DNA from: Chara braunii
Lineage: Eukaryota > Streptophyta > Charophyceae > Charales > Characeae
Reading direction: 5' to 3'
Assembly (NCBI GenBank): GCA_003427395.1
Contig: BFEA01000057.1
Location: 1,310,060-1,374,059 of the forward strand
DNA: 64,000 nucleotides
The notes under the pieces were generated by a model. It was not told where the DNA came from and searched no databases. It saw only the letters and a program-made list of their open reading frames with translations. How positions within the stretch are numbered: the stretch's first letter is position 1; the number at the start of each line of letters is the position of its first letter. Made by a program: the position numbers and the translations under genes. This document shows positions 1-11,404 of this stretch, in pieces.

Positions 1-1044
1 CCCTCCTTCTGCCCCCTCTCACATGCATAGGCTATGGTGGACTACTGAGGGCCCTGCCCTCCTGTCCAAAGGACAACCCAAAGCAGCTATGGCGCTGCAC
101 TCCTGTCCAAAGGACAACCCAAAGCAGCTATGCTGCTGCTGACTGGTCCGCCATGCCAGGCTCTGCCTCGAGCTTCCTTGGTGCGGCACTACCCCAACTG
201 GGGCCTTCCAGATGCAGCGCCCAACAAGGTGATGAAGATGGTGTCCACCATAGCCAGGTAGGTGCCTCGCCACCCTCCTCCTTCGCCCCCTTCTTCCTCC
301 TCCTCAGGTTGCGCTGCTCGCCATAGCCAGGCTGAGCGCCCAGGCTGCCCTTCACCTCCAGGTAGCGCTGTATCAGCCCAGCGCTCCGCTCAGCAGCATG
401 TCGCCAATCCTTGCATACCGCAAATGAGGAGGAGCTACTTGCTCCTCCGAAAGATATAGCGGCCTTCTGGCCTCCTGGGCGGTGACTTCCTACGCCGAGC
501 GGCCTCCCAGCAACCGGTACCTCCTCCCTTTCGGAGGGAAACATCATTGCAGGCTCTGCCCGCCTCCAGACAGGCCCTAGACCCGGGCTACTTGGACTGG
601 TACCGGCCTACCTCTAGCCTACCGCTACTGGGCCTCTAAAAATGCCAACTTTTGTCTTCTTCTGCTCGGCCTCCAGTACCCGACACTTCTACCACTACTT
701 CAGTGGTACCGGCCTACCTACTACTTGAGTGTTTTTCCCCTCTGCTCTAAGTGCCATGGGCCTACCCCCAATACTCGAGTGTTTTCCCCCCTGCAACCCT
801 TCACAGTCACGACCACAGGTAAGTACCGGCCCTGCGGGGCCTTTAAACCAACAAGTACTCTTGAGGGTCACACACACACTCAGTCGACAAGCACTCAGAC
901 AGGCATGCAAACCAGCAGGCACACACACACACACATACATGGAAATCACAGCAGAATGCGGGAATTTCAGCAAGGCATTCATTCCAGCGGCAAATCCCAG
1001 AAATCAGAAGTGTTCTCAGTCTGTGTTTTTGGCGGGTCATTACA
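1..1044 (-). repeat. 3' LTR (partial) of gypsy element H
   Basis: Read on the minus strand the sequence begins TGTAATGACCCGCC at 1,044, directly after a polypurine tract and downstream of chromodomain pol, where a 3' LTR should start. Its far end is not seen and may lie outside the window. It holds a 31-bp direct repeat (61-91 and 102-132, period 41 bp) and CA microsatellites near 868 and 920. The LTR partner to the right was not found. No gene is visible here. Confidence 0.55.
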
Positions 1045-1057
1045 CTACCCCCCTCTC
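1045..1057 (-). promoter_or_regulatory. Polypurine tract of element H
   Basis: Minus-strand GAGAGGGGGGTAG abuts the TGTAATG start of the LTR. This is the usual plus-strand priming site of LTR retrotransposons. Confidence 0.65.
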
Positions 1058-1085
1058 AAGAGCGAGGTCCCTTCGAGCGAGTAAC

Positions 1086-1606
1086 TCATTCAGAGTCGAC
1101 ACAAAATGCGTCGTCGGCGTAGATCAAAAAGAGAGATTTAGTAAGACCGTAGGGAGTGAGTTTTGCAGAAAACTTAGCAGTCTGTCCATCAACGATCTGT
1201 CGTTCATAAGCGTTCACAACACATGGAGCATTCTTTAGCAGCTCTTTCCGGTCGATCCAGAAAAACTCGTTCAACGGGTGATAGAGGAAGTGAACCTTAG
1301 ACTGTCTGTTCCTCCCTCTGCCTTCATGGGAAGCGATTCTGTCTATCTCATGGCCGTCGTCGATAGGACGAGGTATCATAGGATCTCGGAAGGGAAAAGT
1401 TTCATCATCGATGTGCGGAAACAGTTTGGATGCATGAAAGATCGGATATGTGCGCAGATAAGGAGGCACATCAATCACATACGAAGGACCAAATTCATCC
1501 CCAATCACCTTCAGAACCCGCCAACGGCCATAGTACAATGGAAGAAGCTTTCGTGATACGCCTTCTTCATCAGAAAACTCAGACATTTTGACCCAGACAT
1601 AATACC
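1086..1606 (-). pseudogene. Ty3/gypsy pol C-terminus with chromodomain (element H)
   Basis: The peptide holds the post-integrase domain (LYYGRWRVLKVIGDEFGPSY, then a PPYLRTYPIFHASKLFP stretch) followed by a chromodomain-like segment HEIDRIASHEGRGR...VHFLYHPLNEFFWI. In gypsy chromoviruses this domain directs integration into particular chromatin. It follows the integrase in the expected order. A one-base frameshift near 1,590-1,610 separates it from the integrase; reading the other frame across the join restores 'FKVGYYVWVKMSEFS'. The chromodomain lacks the usual WKGY tryptophan, so its histone-binding cage may be altered. Confidence 0.85.
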
Positions 1607-2494
1607 CTACTTTGAAGTCGCTTCTTTGCGCGACTTGTTAGCATGTTTGATCATGGCATGCTGACGCTTCTTCATTGCTGTGATAGCAACTTTGAGCAGG
1701 CATGCGTACTTGGCATTGTAGCCAGGCATGCCGGGCGTCAGACCAGGGGACCGTTCGGGGAACAAATAGGAGAGAGGATTGCGCATCTGCCAACCATATT
1801 GCAGTTGATTCGGTGTTACGCCAGTTGCAGAGTGAATGGAGGTGTTGTACAACCCTTTCACTTTGTGTAACTCCTTGTCCCACGTGTTCTGATCTGGAAC
1901 AATTAGCGCACAAAGTAGTTGAATGACAGTCTGGTTGATTTCCTCGGCCAATCCATTGGCTTCCGGGTGTCGACCAGAAGTCTTGTTGAGTTTAATGTCA
2001 TAAATCTGTGAGGTGAAGTCCTTCCAATCAGCACTAATGAACCTGGTTTCCCGATCACTCACAAGAGTTTTCGGGGTTCCATACTGCAGAATGTACTGCT
2101 GGTGAAATTCTTTGATTACAAGCTCAGTTGGTGCATGAGGAGGTAGAGGAATCAAGTTCATAAATTTGGAAAAGCAATCCACAATGACCATGACTTGTGA
2201 ATGTCCTCCCTCACTCACCTTCCCCATGTCCGTGAAATCGATAGAGACCGACTCACCGGGCCCATCAGGAATTGGGAGGGGTTTCAGCAGGCCATACGGC
2301 TTATGCCTATGGACCTTGACTCTTTGACAAACTTGAAATTCAACAATAAATTTTTGAGCAGATCCTTTCATTCCCGGCCAATCAAACTGCTGCAGAAGAC
2401 TTCCATAAGTCTTCTCAAAGCCGAAATGTCCACTCCGACCATGTGTCAAATCCAAGAAATGAGTCCAGAGAGGCGGATGGTTGGGTACACACAA
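1607..2494 (-). pseudogene. Ty3/gypsy integrase (element H)
   Basis: DDE integrase that would insert the element cDNA into the genome. The zinc-binding part reads HGRSGHFGFEKTYG...CQRVK; its first Cys is changed ('FQVCQ' where CxxC is usual). The catalytic core follows with SIDFTDM (first Asp), LVSDRETRF (second Asp) and HPEANGLAEEIN (Glu), so all three catalytic acids remain. The open stretch is 295 codons. It is joined in frame upstream to the RNase H linker (IEYLVR-type text absent; instead ADALSRHPEYL) but for one stop at about 2,559. Downstream it shifts frame before the chromodomain. Confidence 0.9.
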
Positions 2495-3268
2495 ACGATC
2501 AAATTTCCCATACCGGCGGAATACAAGACCCTCGCACTCGTGAAAATCTGGCTAACTACTAGGGTCAGCCTTGAGCTGCTCAAGGATGGGATTAAGGTCC
2601 GGATCCTTGGCAGTGTGTTCGACCAGATCCTCCTTCAATTTCCTTCGGAGGTCATAAGAGTCCAGAAGGCAAGTCAAATACTCAGGATGACGCGACAAAG
2701 CATCAGCAACACGATTATAACAGGCTTTCTTATGCTTCGGTTCAAAGTTGTAAACATCAATGTCATGCAGCCAGAGGGTCAGTGTCGGGGAGAGATCAGT
2801 TTGTGTCTTAATCCACTACAAGGTCTGATGATCTGAGTAGACCTTGAAGTGACGACCCAAGAGGTAGTGCTTCCAATGCGTGAGCGCCTCGCTCAAGGCG
2901 TAGAGCTCACGCATGTATGTGGAGGTAGCTATCTTGTGGATGGGCATGCGTTTGCTGTAATATTCGAGCGGACGCAGGCCATCGCCATCATTTTGTTGCA
3001 GCACTGCACCAATCCCAAACTGGTTTGCGTCCGTAGTAACCACGAACATGAGGTTGGGATCCGCAATGCGGAGCACAGGATGACTCACCAAAGCCTCTTT
3101 CAAGGCTTGGAACGCAGTCTCACATTTCTCACACCACGCATAGGCAACATTCTTACTTGTGAGTCTCGAGAGTGGGTGAGCAATGACAAAAAATATGGGC
3201 ACAAACTTCCGATAATATGAGGCCAAACCAAGAAAAGAACGCAGTTTGCGTTCGTTCGTTGGTTGAGG
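2495..3268 (-). pseudogene. Ty3/gypsy RNase H and linker (element H)
   Basis: RNase H of the reverse transcriptase, which removes the RNA template strand. Visible are LASYYRKFVP, the TTDANQFGIGAVLQQ acidic motif, YMRELYAL and VYSDHQTL. Translation then meets TAG at 2,816-2,818, and the same frame continues as WIKTQTDLSP and NRVADALSRHPEYL. A second in-frame stop is near 2,559. On the 5' side the frame is continuous with the reverse transcriptase apart from TGA at 3,269-3,271, where relatives have Trp. The domain is recognisable but cannot be made as one protein. Confidence 0.88.
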
Positions 3269-3943
3269 TCACTTTCGGATGACCTCAACCTTGGTTGCCT
3301 CCGGCTCAAGGCCGTTTGCAGACAACTGGTGCCCAAGATAGATGACGCTGTCCCTTCCAAACTCAAATTTCTCCAAGTTGAGGTGTAGTTGTGCCTCCTT
3401 GAGGACCTGCAAAACCTCCTCAAGGTGCTTGACGTGCTCTTCCATGGACTTGTTGAAAATCAGGATGTCATCGAGGTAAACAACAACAAACCTGTTGAGC
3501 TGATGGTGGAGAACCTTGTCCATGAGGCACTGAAATGTGGGAGGTACAACAGGTTGCAGTGGCCTCACCATAGGTCGAGGCGCCCGTGCCGCATCCAAAA
3601 TCCAGCTCCGGCCAGGTATCAGAGCAGCCAACAATTCTTGTTGCACGGCCTGTACTTCGGCCACACTCAACAAAGAATTCCGAAGAGACCTAACAACAGG
3701 ATCAATGGTTGACTCATCTATAGCTTTTAGTTTGCCTAGCTCCTTTGTCCCTCCCTCTAGCCTAACTTTTCTTATTTTAGTTTTTTCTCCCTTATCCTCT
3801 ACTTCCTGCAATTGGCGCTGTAACTCTGCATGGAGCGCACCCATTTGCTGGATCTCATAATCCTCATATGACATGGGTTGCTGCTGGATGACCTGCAAGC
3901 CAGCAGACTGACTAACAAGGATGAGACATACCCAAACTGGCAC
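3269..3943 (-). pseudogene. Gag-like region fused to C-terminal half of gypsy RT (element H)
   Basis: One 224-codon frame. About 125 N-terminal residues are charged and coiled-coil-like (MSYEDYEIQQMGALHAELQR, VQAVQQELLAALIPG) and look like the retroelement's gag. The frame then runs straight into the middle of reverse transcriptase: FQCLMDKVLHHQ, the catalytic VVYLDDILIF motif at about 3,462-3,479, and LGHQLSANGLEPEATKVEVI. Protease, RT fingers and the first catalytic Asp region are missing, so an internal deletion has joined gag to RT in frame. Related gag sequence lies at 26,230-27,220. The ORF ends at a TGA shared with the RNase H frame. Confidence 0.82.
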
Positions 3944-4480
3944 CTGGCGAAGAGGCCTGAAATGACACCTGTGACATTGCAGAGATGGTAGCCATGGCTG
4001 CCTTTGCCATGGCCCTAGTGTCTGCTGCTAATGCTGCTGCAAGTGCCCTTTTTACATTGGCTGCTGGTTCCCTTGCCCTTTGCAAGTTCCTCCTCTCTCT
4101 GGCTTCTCTTCACAGTCTCCTTTCCTCTCCTGGCACTAACACCAAGAAAGTGGTTGGCCGACTGAGTGCAAGTCTACAGGTAAGCCTCATATTGTCCCGG
4201 TCTAGTCCCTCATCCTCACAGTTATCTCCACTCATGAGCTACTTGTGCCATGCGATCTGCACTAATGTCCTCGCCTGGATCTACTGCAGCAGGGCATCCA
4301 ACCGATTCCAAAAATATAAAAATAAAATAAGTAATCGATCCAACTATGTTAGAAAGTAGTCAAGCGGTAACAACAGATAAGTACTTCTATTTTGACTAGT
4401 CTAAAGAAGATTGCAACGCAGCAAAGAATAATTATCTACTCTACCCGCAGCAATCTTTCAGTTGTCGGCAATGTCAGTAA
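3944..4480 (-). repeat. Gag/leader remnant of element H
   Basis: Noncoding in all frames beyond short stretches. Ala/Ser-rich minus-strand reading resembles the 26,600-26,870 remnant, and 4,361-4,480 resembles 27,073-27,220 ('tgactagtct', 'gcagcaatct' and 'ctactctacc' words in the same order). It is therefore 5' gag or leader of the same family. No primer-binding site for H was found. Confidence 0.5.
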
Positions 4481-4540
4481 CGCAAGGGCTTACCCCTCGA
4501 CATAAGGCCCTGCAGCAGACGCGTGCCCGCCCTAAGTGAA

Positions 4541-5451
4541 GGGGGGCGCCCTGAATCTTAATGTGCCCTATACTCGTTAATTTTTGCAAATCTTGGTGGG
4601 CACCAGGCAGTTGCCACGCGCCACTTGGTTACATCTGCTTTGCTTGTGAGAATCGAAAATATTTGAGAGCCTTCCAAGCTCTTCCACCAACGTGGTTGAA
4701 GCAGGGAACACCGCACGTTTGTGCCTGGGTGGTTGGGCGTGCCTAACCAATTCAGTCCCAGGCTACTGTCTGAAGGGGCCTGGGCGTAGACACTTTGGCC
4801 CAATGTGAAGCTAGGGGGCACACGCACGTTGAAGCCCAGCTGCAAACTGGGTGAGCACTTTCCATATAGGATAGCTCACCAGGGGGAGGACATTCGTACA
4901 CTAGCTTGTGCAAGCGGCAGCGCTGCTGGAGCTTGCGCTCACGGGCTGCTTGCTGTGCGGTAGAGGATGCCGGGCGCGCGCGGGCGTCGGGGAAGAAGGC
5001 AATGCCATAGCCAGCCCTACGTAGCCAGGGCTTGGCTTGGATAGCCAATGGAGGTGGTGGTGGTCTTCGTGTGTGAGGGAGAAGACGTGGGCAATGAAGT
5101 CGAGGGTGAGAGAGAGAGGGATGAGGTTGATGATGTGAGGGCACGTACGTGGTCTTGGCGATGGTCTACAGAGTCGACATCTTCATGTACTTTGGTTGTA
5201 GCTGCTGTCATCAACATGTTGCATTGTCATATCGTAGGCTGGTAATCGCCAAGTAGGAGGAAGGGCTCTGGATACACATGGTGGTGGTGGCGAGAGGATG
5301 CTCTCATTGACATTCGGATTCGGTGCTTGGGTTCTCCGTTCGTGAGATACCAGTGCATTTCTGCTTTTTGGACAGCGTTGGACTTTTTGGCTTTCAATGT
5401 GATTTTGCATTCTGGAATTCTGTTATTTCACTCTCTCTCATTTTCCTTGCA
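4541..5451 (+). repeat. 5'-truncated LTR, family C/J
   Basis: Matches the reverse complements of the LTRs at 21,933-23,422 and 28,107-29,374 (shared blocks include 'cccgccctaagtgaag' and 'ggcttggatagcc'). The 3' end reads ...ttttccttgCA at 5,451, followed by a primer-binding site. The first 200 bp or so of the family LTR, beginning TGCGAGGATTTAG, are missing on the left, where it meets element H. Confidence 0.75.
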
Positions 5452-5454
5452 ATT

Positions 5455-5466
5455 CGGTATCAGAGC
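5455..5466 (+). promoter_or_regulatory. Primer-binding site (initiator tRNA-Met), element C
   Basis: cGGTATCAGAGC, one base from the plant consensus TGGTATCAGAGC, four bases after the LTR end. It is followed by an internal leader to about 5,985 that matches the reverse complement of 27,500-28,091. Beyond 5,985 similarity stops, so the element is truncated on both sides. Confidence 0.75.
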
Positions 5467-5985
5467 TGGTTCGAGCCGCTCCGCTGGCTCCTTCGCCATA
5501 CTTGTTTGGTGCTTCAGTGGATATGGTGGGGCAGTGATAACACTTGTGCGTTGGTGATTGGCGGCCCAGGGTCGTGTGGGCGAGCCAGGAAGGCTATGTG
5601 GTGACATAAGGGGTGCATGCTGGATGATGAGAGCATGCTGACGTGGCAACTTAAGCCGAGGGGGAACTGCATTGTATTGTGCGTTGTGCCAAGGCATTCA
5701 CCGGTCATCATAAATGCACGTCTGGTTACTAGTGAGAAAGTTGTGGTTGGGGGCAGCACTAGGAGGTACGTTGCTCCTAACCTTATCTACCCTCTTCATT
5801 ACTTCTTACCGTGAGGAAGTGAGTTTTGTCTTGAGAGTCCTCTCATTGTGACATGGAGCAAGCTAATGGGAGACGGGTGTTGACGAAGCACTCGGGTCAC
5901 GGTCACCATGCCAACCCGCTGGGACTAGTAAACACATGCTTTGTCGCTGCTTGCTGCGATGTAGAGGTCATGTCAAGCAGGCCAA
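5467..5985 (+). repeat. Leader of element C
   Basis: Collinear with the complement of 27,500-28,091 (for example 'gtggggcagtgataa', 'gtgacgtggcaactt'-type words and 'cgaagcactcgggtcacggt'). It has no convincing ORF. Confidence 0.65.
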
Positions 5986-6566
5986 CACTATGAGGGAGAG
6001 ACGAGTACCGGTGTCGGGACCGGTGGGTCCCGAATAACATCCCGCCATTCAAGAGCCTGTATATAGCCAAATTGTGCACGACAGAGAAATATGGAGTAAG
6101 GACGCAAGAGAGAGAAAAGACAGAGGACTAGGCTGCCGGAAGGAATGATGCCCTGGGTTTTGGACCGCAGGGGAAAAGAACCAGCGACACCAAGCAAGTA
6201 AGCGCGAGGACATGGGCACATAGGAATGTAGCATGAGGCCAGGAGGGCCATTGGGATTCAACATGACAAAGGCCAAGGGACCATTAACCTTGCAAATACG
6301 AAACAACGAACGAAAAGAGAATAGGGAAGCCGAGAGGTGGACGATCCCGATGGCCATGGGATGCTCCAAAATAAGGGCCCAACGTGGGGGCCACCTACGA
6401 CAATTAACGAGAACCTCGGATTGGAGGCCCCGTGACCGGGGAAACCAGCATGCGCAAGGCTCAAGAAAGACAAGGGAAAGGGATCGCCATGGGGCGGTAG
6501 ACGCCCAAAGAACGTGGGACACCTTGAGGAAAGGCATCAGGGACCACGCAGGACTAAGTAAAAATA
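5986..6566. other. Repeat-derived spacer, no gene seen
   Basis: Purine-rich, weakly similar in style to 8,100-8,400 (gggac-rich words). It leads into the minisatellite and shows no recognisable coding frame. Confidence 0.4.
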
Positions 6567-6978
6567 ATGGTATCCGGGACAAAATATGTCGGGGACCTGT
6601 CGGGGACCACCAGCGGGACTAAGTGTCAGGGACCAGCGGCGGGACAAAGTGTCAGGGACCAGCGAAGGGACAAAGTGTCAGGAACCAGCGGCGGGACAAA
6701 GTGTCGGGGACCAGCGGCGGGACAAAGTGTCGGGGACCACTGGCGGGACAAAGTGTCGGGGACCACCGACAGGACTAAGTGTCAGGAACCACCGGCGGGA
6801 CAAAGTGTCGGGGACCACTGACGGGACAAGTGGCGGGGACATGAGAAGGTCCCAAGAGAANCGGGACAAAGTGTCGGGGACCACCGACAGGACTAAGTGT
6901 CAGGAACCACCGGCGGGACAAAGTGTCGGGGACCACCGACGGGACAAGTGGCGGGGACATGAGAAGGTCCCAAGAGAA
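6567..6978. repeat. 26-bp GGGACAAAGTGTC minisatellite with single-N join
   Basis: About 14 imperfect copies of a unit around 'gggacaaagtgtcggggac' plus an accaccggc-type tail. A lone N sits at 6,861. The 117 bases after it (6,862-6,978) repeat the 117 bases before it (6,744-6,860) with one difference, so part of the array length may be an assembly effect. ORFs through it are open only because of the repeat composition. Confidence 0.85.
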
Positions 6979-9000
6979 ACGACGGAGCGGCATGAGGAGA
7001 AAACAATTAAGACAAGATGCACCGTGAAAATTGAGATCTTGACGGCCAAAAATATTAGCACCGCTAGTGCAAACGGGAAGGCCAAAAGGAGAAGAAAAAG
7101 TAAAGAAACATGAAGTGGGAGGCATGGGAGCAATCCGAAAAATCTCGGATCGGCCTCCCTCAAGAAAATGGAGTCAAAAAAGACTCCATGTGAAAAATAG
7201 GCCTCCGGGAGAAAATCGGAGTAGGAGGGGCTACTGTGGGGGAACAATAAAAGAAAAAGGACGCTCCCATGGGCATGAGGGAGCCATTATTGCAGGCCGA
7301 GATGTAACGGACTGCACCATGGGCATAGGGAGGGCCAAAACTAAGAGGAAGGGCCTAGAAAAAGGCCTTAACGGCCACTTGACACTTGACATGCTACAAA
7401 AAGAAAGAAAAGAAAAGAAAAATGTGGGAGAATAAGACAAAAAGAGTGAGAGGGAGTAAGTGAGTTGGCCGTCACTAAGGACTGCCACAAGTAGGGACTG
7501 GCAGGTCCCTACTGTCCGAGAAAGAAAGAAAAATAAAAGAAAAGAAAAGAGAAAAGAAAATAAAAGAGAAAAAAAAAGAAAAGAGAAAAAAAAAGACAAG
7601 AGAAAAATGTCTTAACGGTAAAAAACGTCCACTTGGGGAGATGCATCCGTGACCAGATACATTCTGGAATATGGCGGTTACATGGGACCTTAATTTTCTC
7701 TTGATTTTGCAGAGAAAATCAAGAAAGATCAAGGCCCATGCAACTAAATGCAACCGATTACATGTGGGAGGAGAAACACGGGTTTCAGGTGCATCCGGAG
7801 CCGAAATTGAGCCCGGATGCACTCGGAAGTTGCCCGTTTTTTTTCTTTCAGTTGAGGGCTAGTTGTGGGGCATTAAGGCTAGGAAATCGACCCCTATTGC
7901 AGTCCGAGTTGCAACGGACTGCATGGGGAAGGGAAAACACATGTTCTTATCCGGAGCCAATGTTGAGCCCGGACGCACTTGGGAATTAAGCGCTTCATTT
8001 TCTTTTAGTATGGGGCAAGTTGTAGGGCTATGGGCCTAGGAAAATTACCACAGTTGCAGTTCGAGAAATAACGGACTACATAAGGATGCCTAGGCCTAGG
8101 GAAAAATGAGCCATGACAAACCCAAGAAGCTAGGAAAGAGTGATATCGGCATGGGGCAAGTAAAGACGGTAAACGGCAACCGTGAGATGAGATTTTGCGG
8201 CCAAGAATAATCGGCACACATGGGGCACCTAAGGAAGGGATAGTGGAACCACCAAGGACAAGGAGGTCCCAAAATAAAAATGGGACATCATCCGGGACGT
8301 TGCCGGGGACTAAGTGGGCCCAAATAATAATAGTCGAAAAACGGGACACGCGCCGACGGGACTACCGGCGAGACAAAAAAAATAGAACTAGTACGGGGAA
8401 AGTGGCGGGGACTTGAGTTGTCCCAAGGTAACCATGAGCCAACATGAGGAATGGACACACAAAGCAAGTGGCACCGTCGAGATTAAGATCTAGACGGTGA
8501 AAAATATTAGCACCACTAGTGCAAGCATTAGTGGGATCAAATGGGAGAGCCGTGAGATAAAAAGAAAACAAAATAATGGTGTTGGGAGGGCTGCCCAGCA
8601 GTCCGAGATACCTCGGACTAGCTAGGCATGAGAAAATAGAGCCTCAATGGGCTCAACATGGAAAAAAGGTTGTCCAAAGAAAATCGGCGCAAAGGGGGCT
8701 TAAAATTGCGACTAACGAAGACAAAATGGAGCCCCCTATAAGCGTGGGGGTATCATTATTGTAATCCGACATATAACGGTCAACTGTTGAGTCTTAATCT
8801 GGCCATGGATGAGGATCCATGACCTAGAAAAAGACTCAACAACTATTTGACACTTGTCATACAAAAAATAAAATAAAAGAAAAGAAGAATGAGAGAAAAT
8901 GGAGGGAGAATGAGACAAAAAGAAAAAAAAAAGTGGAGTAGAATATGCCGGCCTATTGGGACCTGCACAGTAGGGACTGGCAGGTCCCTACTGTGACCTC
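6979..9000. repeat. Diverged direct duplication (about 1.45 kb offset)
   Basis: 6,938-7,520 and about 8,400-8,995 share blocks in the same order: 'aaaatattagcacc' with 'agtgcaa', then 'gacacttgacat', A/G-rich 'aaaagaaaagaa' runs, and finally the hairpin 'gtagggactggcaggtccctac' region. Between them, 7,786-7,860 and 7,937-8,010 form a further repeat of about 150 bp (gagcccggatgcact). Overall it looks like two copies of a noncoding repeat or two LTRs of one family. No protein is recognised. Confidence 0.6.
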
Positions 9001-10084
9001 ATCCCACCAAGATTCAAGGAAGGCAATCCGGAATGCAGAGATATGGCCCTTGGGGCAATATCTCCACAAAATCTAAATTAAAAAAAGAAAAATAGGAGAA
9101 AATGCAAAGGGAAAATGACCGGTTTTCTTTTGGGTCATGGATCTGAGATTCAGATTCATAGAGGAGGGAATATGGCCGTTTTTGGTAACGCCTACCCAAA
9201 CGGCCAACTCCGAAATGAGTTGGCAACCCAAAATGGAAANAAAAAAAAAAAAGAAAAAAAAAAAACTGTGCATTTGGCCCAAAAAGAGGGTCAGATGCAC
9301 CAAAAATTGAAAAAGAGAACTTAGGGGCTCAAATTTGAAGCAAGGGCTACTTGGGGGTAGCTCGGAATATTGCTGGCCTTGGATCTCAGCCAGATCCAAG
9401 GCTGAAACAGGCTACCCCTCGGGCATTAGGACCCAAGGGGGTAGCATTTTGAAATGAAAAAGAGGCTGAAGGAGGCCAAGAGGCAATCCGAGTTGGTACC
9501 AACCACTCGGACTGCATGTACTTGGCCAAAATAAGGCCCGGGTACCTCCGGAAAGGCCTAGTGGTGGAATTTTGCCTTGGGGGTACCTCGGTTCACCTCA
9601 AGGCACATAGGGAGGTCCATGGGCTAGCGGAAGCACTGGTTTCAGCCTACATAAGCTGGGATTTCAGTCCGCCACACTCACATTTGCATGAGGAGTGCCC
9701 ATGCTGCCCAAGTGAGCTCATATGAGCAGCTTTCTCACTTGGAGAAAGGAGAGGGGAACTCATGCCAGTTTGGGAGCTTAGAGGAGACTGTGAGCTTCGA
9801 GAAGGAGCTCTAGAGGTTAGTGGTAGTGGGGCTGGCCTAGGGAGGTGATCCGCCATAGCCCCCAGGTTGTGAGGAAGAGGGAGAGGCTAGAGGAAGACCC
9901 ATTAGCCCTCCTAGAGGGGAGGACTTCATAGCCATAGTGGAGGAAGCTTGCCATAACTTGAGGTTGAGAGAGGAGGAAGAGAAGGGCTTGGAAAAGGAGA
10001 AAGCCATAGCCAAGGTGGTTCTTGTGCAAGGAAGGGAGAAGCTTCATCAAGGTTGGTGCTCCATCTCCAAGACACCAAGGAGGT
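9001..10084. other. Noncoding repeat-like spacer
   Basis: Contains an A-run with a single N (9,240) and a 10-bp-stem palindrome around ggatctcagccagatcc (9,380-9,405). A similar palindrome is at 19,828-19,852. No gene is recognised. Confidence 0.4.
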
Positions 10085-10330
10085 GAGTGGAAAATGAGAA
10101 GATATTATTCTCCTTCTTCTTCCTCTTCTTCTTCTTCTTCTTCCTCCTCCTCCTCTTCTTCTTCTTCTTCCTCTTCTTCTCCTTCCTCCCATATCTTCTT
10201 CCCCTCCCTCCTCTTTCTTCTTCTTTTTCTTCCTCTCCTTTATCCTTTTCCCCTTCCCCTTCCTTCTCTTATCCATATCCCACCCTCTCCTTCTTCACCC
10301 CCTCTCCCTCTCTCCATAGGAACTTTCCTA
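10085..10330. repeat. TCT/TCC pyrimidine-rich low-complexity tract
   Basis: Nearly pure pyrimidine with trinucleotide texture. It explains the poly-Ser, poly-Phe and poly-Arg frames here, which are not genes. Confidence 0.9.
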
Positions 10331-10387
10331 AGCTTAGAGTAGATGGTAGGGAACCTTCACACAAGTAATGATCTCCCCATGGGCTCA

Positions 10388-11400
10388 TTCTTCACCTCCA
10401 TGTGAATCGCCACTTCTTCCCTTGGGTTTTCATGCATTTGAGTGTGTTACACCCACCCTTTTTTCACTTTCTCTCCACTTTCCCACTTAGGTGTAAATCG
10501 CAACTTTCGTCCTTGGTTAATCTAGTGTTTAGATGATGATTAGCTCTTGTTTTGTCCTTTTCTTCACTCCCTTGTGAATCGCCACTTCTCCCCTTGTGAT
10601 TTCATGCATTTGAGTGAGTTACACTCACTCGTTTCTCACTTTCCCTCCTCTTCCTCACTTAAAAATAAATCGCAACTCTTGTCTTTGCTTACTCTAGTGT
10701 TTAGATGATGATTAACTCTTGTTTTGTCCTTTTCTTCACTCCCTTGTGAATCACCACTTCTCCCCTTGTGATTTCATGCATTTGAGTGAGTTACACTCAC
10801 TCTTTTCTCACTTTCTCTCCTCTTCTTCACTTAGAAACAAATCGCAACTCTTGTCTTCGCTTATTCTAGTATTTAGATGATGATTAGCTCATGTTTTATT
10901 ATTTTATTCACTCCCTTGTGAATCGTCACTTCTCCCCTTGTGATTTCATGCATTTGAGTGAGTTACACTCACACTTTTCTCACTTTCTCTGCTCTTCTTC
11001 ACTTAGAAACAAATCGCAACTCTTGTCTTTGCTTATTCTAGTGTTTAGATGATGATTAGCTCATGTTTTATTATTTTATTCACTCCCTTGTGAATCGCCA
11101 CTTCTCCCCTTGTAATTTCATGCGTTTGAGTGAGTTACACTAACTCTTTTCTCATTTTCTCCCCTCTTTTGCACTGAGGAACAAATCGCAACTCTTTTCT
11201 TTGCTTATTCTAGTGTTTAGATGATGATTACCTCTTGTTTTGTCCTTTTCTTCACTTCCTTGTGAATCGCTACTTCTCCCCTTGTGATTTCATGCATTTG
11301 AGTGAGTTACACTCACTCTTCTTTCACTTTCTCTCCTCTTCTTCACTTAGAAACAAATCACAGCTCTTGTCTTTGCTTATTCTAGTGTCCAGATGGTTCC
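10388..11400. repeat. Tandem satellite, about 172 bp x 6
   Basis: The marker 'ttgtgaatcgccacttct' recurs at about 10,400, 10,571, 10,743, 10,916, 11,089 and 11,260, giving periods of 171-173 bp. Each unit also holds 'atttcatgcatttgagtgag' and 'tctagtgtttagatgatg'. Copies are roughly 85-95% alike by eye. Confidence 0.92.
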
Positions 11401-11404
11401 TTTC

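Noticed and set aside
10092-10368. Ser/Phe-rich or Arg-rich proteins
   Set aside because: Pyrimidine-rich simple sequence.
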